64,000 bases of DNA, from assembly GCA_947650365.1 (NCBI GenBank), contig OX393550.1, forward strand, positions 120,964,374 to 121,028,373, read 5' to 3'. Below are positions 62,084-64,000 of the stretch, one piece after another (within the stretch, counting starts at the first letter, position 1; each line of letters starts with the position of its first letter). Source of the DNA: Chamaelirium japonicum. Its lineage: Eukaryota; Streptophyta; Magnoliopsida; Liliales; Melanthiaceae. The notes beneath the pieces are model-generated. The model saw only the letters and a list, made by a program, of their open reading frames with translations. It did no database searches and was not told the DNA's origin. The position numbers and the translations under genes are program-made.

Positions 62084-63184
62084 TGTTTGGGGGATTTTTC
62101 ACTGGTCCTTGCGAGCCACCTGCAAGACAGAAAAGAGAACGTGAGAACGGCGGGCTCCCTTAGGAGCGCAGACCCTCCGACGCTCAAGTCAGTGATGGTA
62201 GCACAACGGAGAGCTGTTGTATACCAAAGTGGTAGGGAATAGGATTTCGAACCTGTACTTTGGAGCCTGGGGGTATGCATTTATAGACAGTGGCGACCTA
62301 TCGGGGTGTGACGTGTGGCAGCTCTTTCCAGAGCCTTCTAGACCCCCACGTTCTGGCTCGCGTGGGTCTGACAGTCCTTGGTACTCGCTCCCTGACATTC
62401 TGTCGTCAAGCTTGCCAGACGGTTTGAGTGGGGGAGAGCATCTTTCTTGTCGCGGCCAGGTGGCTATTTTGGAATGTTCAAGTTTGGGAGGTCTCCGCAC
62501 CGACTCGGGCGGGCTTCCGTGGACTATAATCGCCAACGTAGCTTCAGTGGGGTTTCGACACCTGGCAGTTCTTTAGGCTGCTCTATACTGGGGCGATCTC
62601 AAGGGGGAAGCGAGGGCGAGCTCGCCCTCCGTTGCTCCGTCTTCTCCTCCATATCTATCAAGAGTCGGACCTCGCAGGAGCGACCTCTTCGATAAATAGG
62701 GGAAGCTTGGCGAGCTTGGGCGAGCTTCTGGGCGAGCTCGGGCGAGCTCCTGGGCGAGCTTGGGCGAGCTCCTGAGCGAGCTTGGGCGAGCTCCTGCGCG
62801 AGCTGGGGGCGTTTGTGGTGCTGGTATCTTTGTATGCATGACGGTCTAACTCCCGCTGCCACTACAAGCGAACTCCTGCACGAGTTTGGCGAGCTTTTGT
62901 GCGAGCTCGGGCGAGCTCCTGAGCTAGCTTAGACGAGCTCCTGAGCGAGCTTGGGCGAGCTCCTGAGCGAGCTTGGGCGAGCTCCTGAGCGAGCTTGGGC
63001 GAGCTCCTGAGCGAGCTTGGGCGAGCTCCTGAGCGAGCTCTTTGTCTAAGCAATTTACCGAGTTTAGATGTGTTGTACTAAGGCCCCTTCAGCCCAATGT
63101 GGATCTCGCTCCCTGATAGCCGTTCGATCGAGCTCATACGGATAAGGGTTCCAACTTCTGGACGGATTTCAGCCACCCCCAACA
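62084..63184 (-). repeat. 5' LTR of element 3
   Basis: 1101 bp. It is 88 bp longer than its partner, which equals four extra copies of a 22-bp unit (one near 62765, three in 62940-63020). TATAAAT lies at 62279-62285 on the minus strand. Confidence 0.93.
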
Positions 63185-63189
63185 GATCG
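63185..63189 (+). other. Target-site duplication, right side of element 3
   Basis: GATCG, matching 57748-57752. Confidence 0.92.
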
Positions 63190-64000
63190 TATGAATGAAT
63201 TAGAATAGATTGTGCGAATGAATTAGAATGGATCGTACGAATGAATTAGAATAGATTGTGCGAATGAATTAGAATGGGTCGGACGAAAGAATTAGAATGG
63301 ATCGTATGAATGAATTAGAATAGATCGTACGAATGAATTAGAATGGATTATATGAATGAATTCGAATAGATCGTACGAATGAATTAGAATGGATCGTACG
63401 AAGGAATTAGAATGGATATATTCGTGCGAATGAATTAGAATGGATCGTGCGAATGAATTAGAATGGATCGTACGAAAGAATTACAATGGATCGTACGAAT
63501 GAATTATAATGGATACTTTCGTGCGAATGAATTAGAATGGATCGTACGAATGAGTAAGAATGGATCGTACGAATGAAATAGAATAGATCGTACGAATGAA
63601 TTAGAATGGATCGTGCTAATGAATTAGAATGGATCGTACGAATTAATTAGAGTAGATTGTGCGAATGAATTAGAATGGATCGTACGAATGAATTAGAATG
63701 GATACATTCGTGCGAATGAATTAGAATGGATCGTATGAATGAATTAGATTGGATCGTATAAATGAATTAGAATGGATCATGCGAATGAATTAGAATGGAT
63801 ACATTCGTGCGAATGAATTAGAATGGATCGTGCTAATGAATTAGAATTGATCGTGCGAATGAATTAGAATGGATCATACGAATGAATTAGAATGGATCGT
63901 ACGAATGAATTAGAAAGGATCGTGCGAAAGAATTAGAATGGATTGTATGAATGAATTTGAATGGATCGTGCGAATGAATTAGAATGGATCGTGCGAATGA
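63185..64000 (+). repeat. 23-bp satellite array, right end of window
   Basis: F-orientation monomers, with 28-bp variants, continuing the array interrupted by element 3 and running off the window. No gene is seen. Confidence 0.96.

Larger units (their letters stand above)
57753..63184 (-). mobile_element. Element 3: short non-autonomous relative, minus strand
   Basis: 5432 bp with two LTRs (1101 and 1013 bp), PBS, polypurine tract and GATCG target-site duplication. Inside are a gag gene with one stop, a 78-bp array (five units), a 76-bp array (six units) and diverged 148-bp-type repeats. Protease, pol and the antisense gene are absent: gag runs out at 60729 and the 78-bp array begins about 120 bp later. 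LTR ends, PBS, polypurine tract and gag are clearly related to elements 1 and 2. The LTRs differ by roughly 18 substitutions over about 1010 aligned bases (hand count), so this insertion is several times older than element 2. It resembles non-autonomous elements that keep only gag and rely on enzymes from relatives. Confidence 0.93.

Overview
The window comes from repeat-rich nuclear DNA of a flowering plant, most likely pericentromeric or other heterochromatin. Two kinds of sequence fill it. One is an AT-rich short-period satellite with a 23-bp monomer. The other is GC-rich Ty3/gypsy LTR retrotransposons inserted in it. The plant assignment rests on the retroelement: Tat-type order RT, RNase H, second RNase H, integrase, a GPY/F module without a chromodomain, a TGGCGCCG primer-binding site and a gene antisense to pol. 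I saw no host single-copy gene, tRNA or rRNA. The GC-rich coding sequence may hint at a monocot, but I cannot name the species.

Layout: 1-18566 satellite with many reversals of monomer orientation; 18567-30162 element 1, plus strand, cut off inside its 3' non-coding region with no 3' LTR; 30163-36793 satellite; 36794-50359 element 2, plus strand, complete, both LTRs, target-site duplication CGATC; 50360-57752 satellite; 57753-63184 element 3, minus strand, both LTRs, target-site duplication GATCG, a short derivative that keeps gag but lacks protease and pol; 63185-64000 satellite.

The large-scale event is a head-to-tail duplication of about 18.2 kb. 11949-30162 (satellite plus the 5' 11.6 kb of the element) recurs as 30163-48391. 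This explains why element 1 has no 3' end, and it means elements 1 and 2 are copies of one insertion, not two transpositions.

In elements 1 and 2, gag, a zinc knuckle plus protease, and pol lie in one reading frame divided by two UAG codons. The UAG before pol is followed by CAATTA, which matches the tobacco-mosaic-virus type leaky-stop motif UAG-CAR-YYA. Downstream of pol come a 78-bp tandem array with a hairpin in each unit, then an antisense gene with a clear 72-bp GT-AG intron and its own TATA-like box, then a 148-bp tandem array and the polypurine tract. gag is damaged in all three elements (stop, frameshift, stop). pol and the antisense gene are open in both long copies. Element 3 shares LTR ends, primer site, polypurine tract and gag with the long elements and could once have been mobilised by their enzymes.
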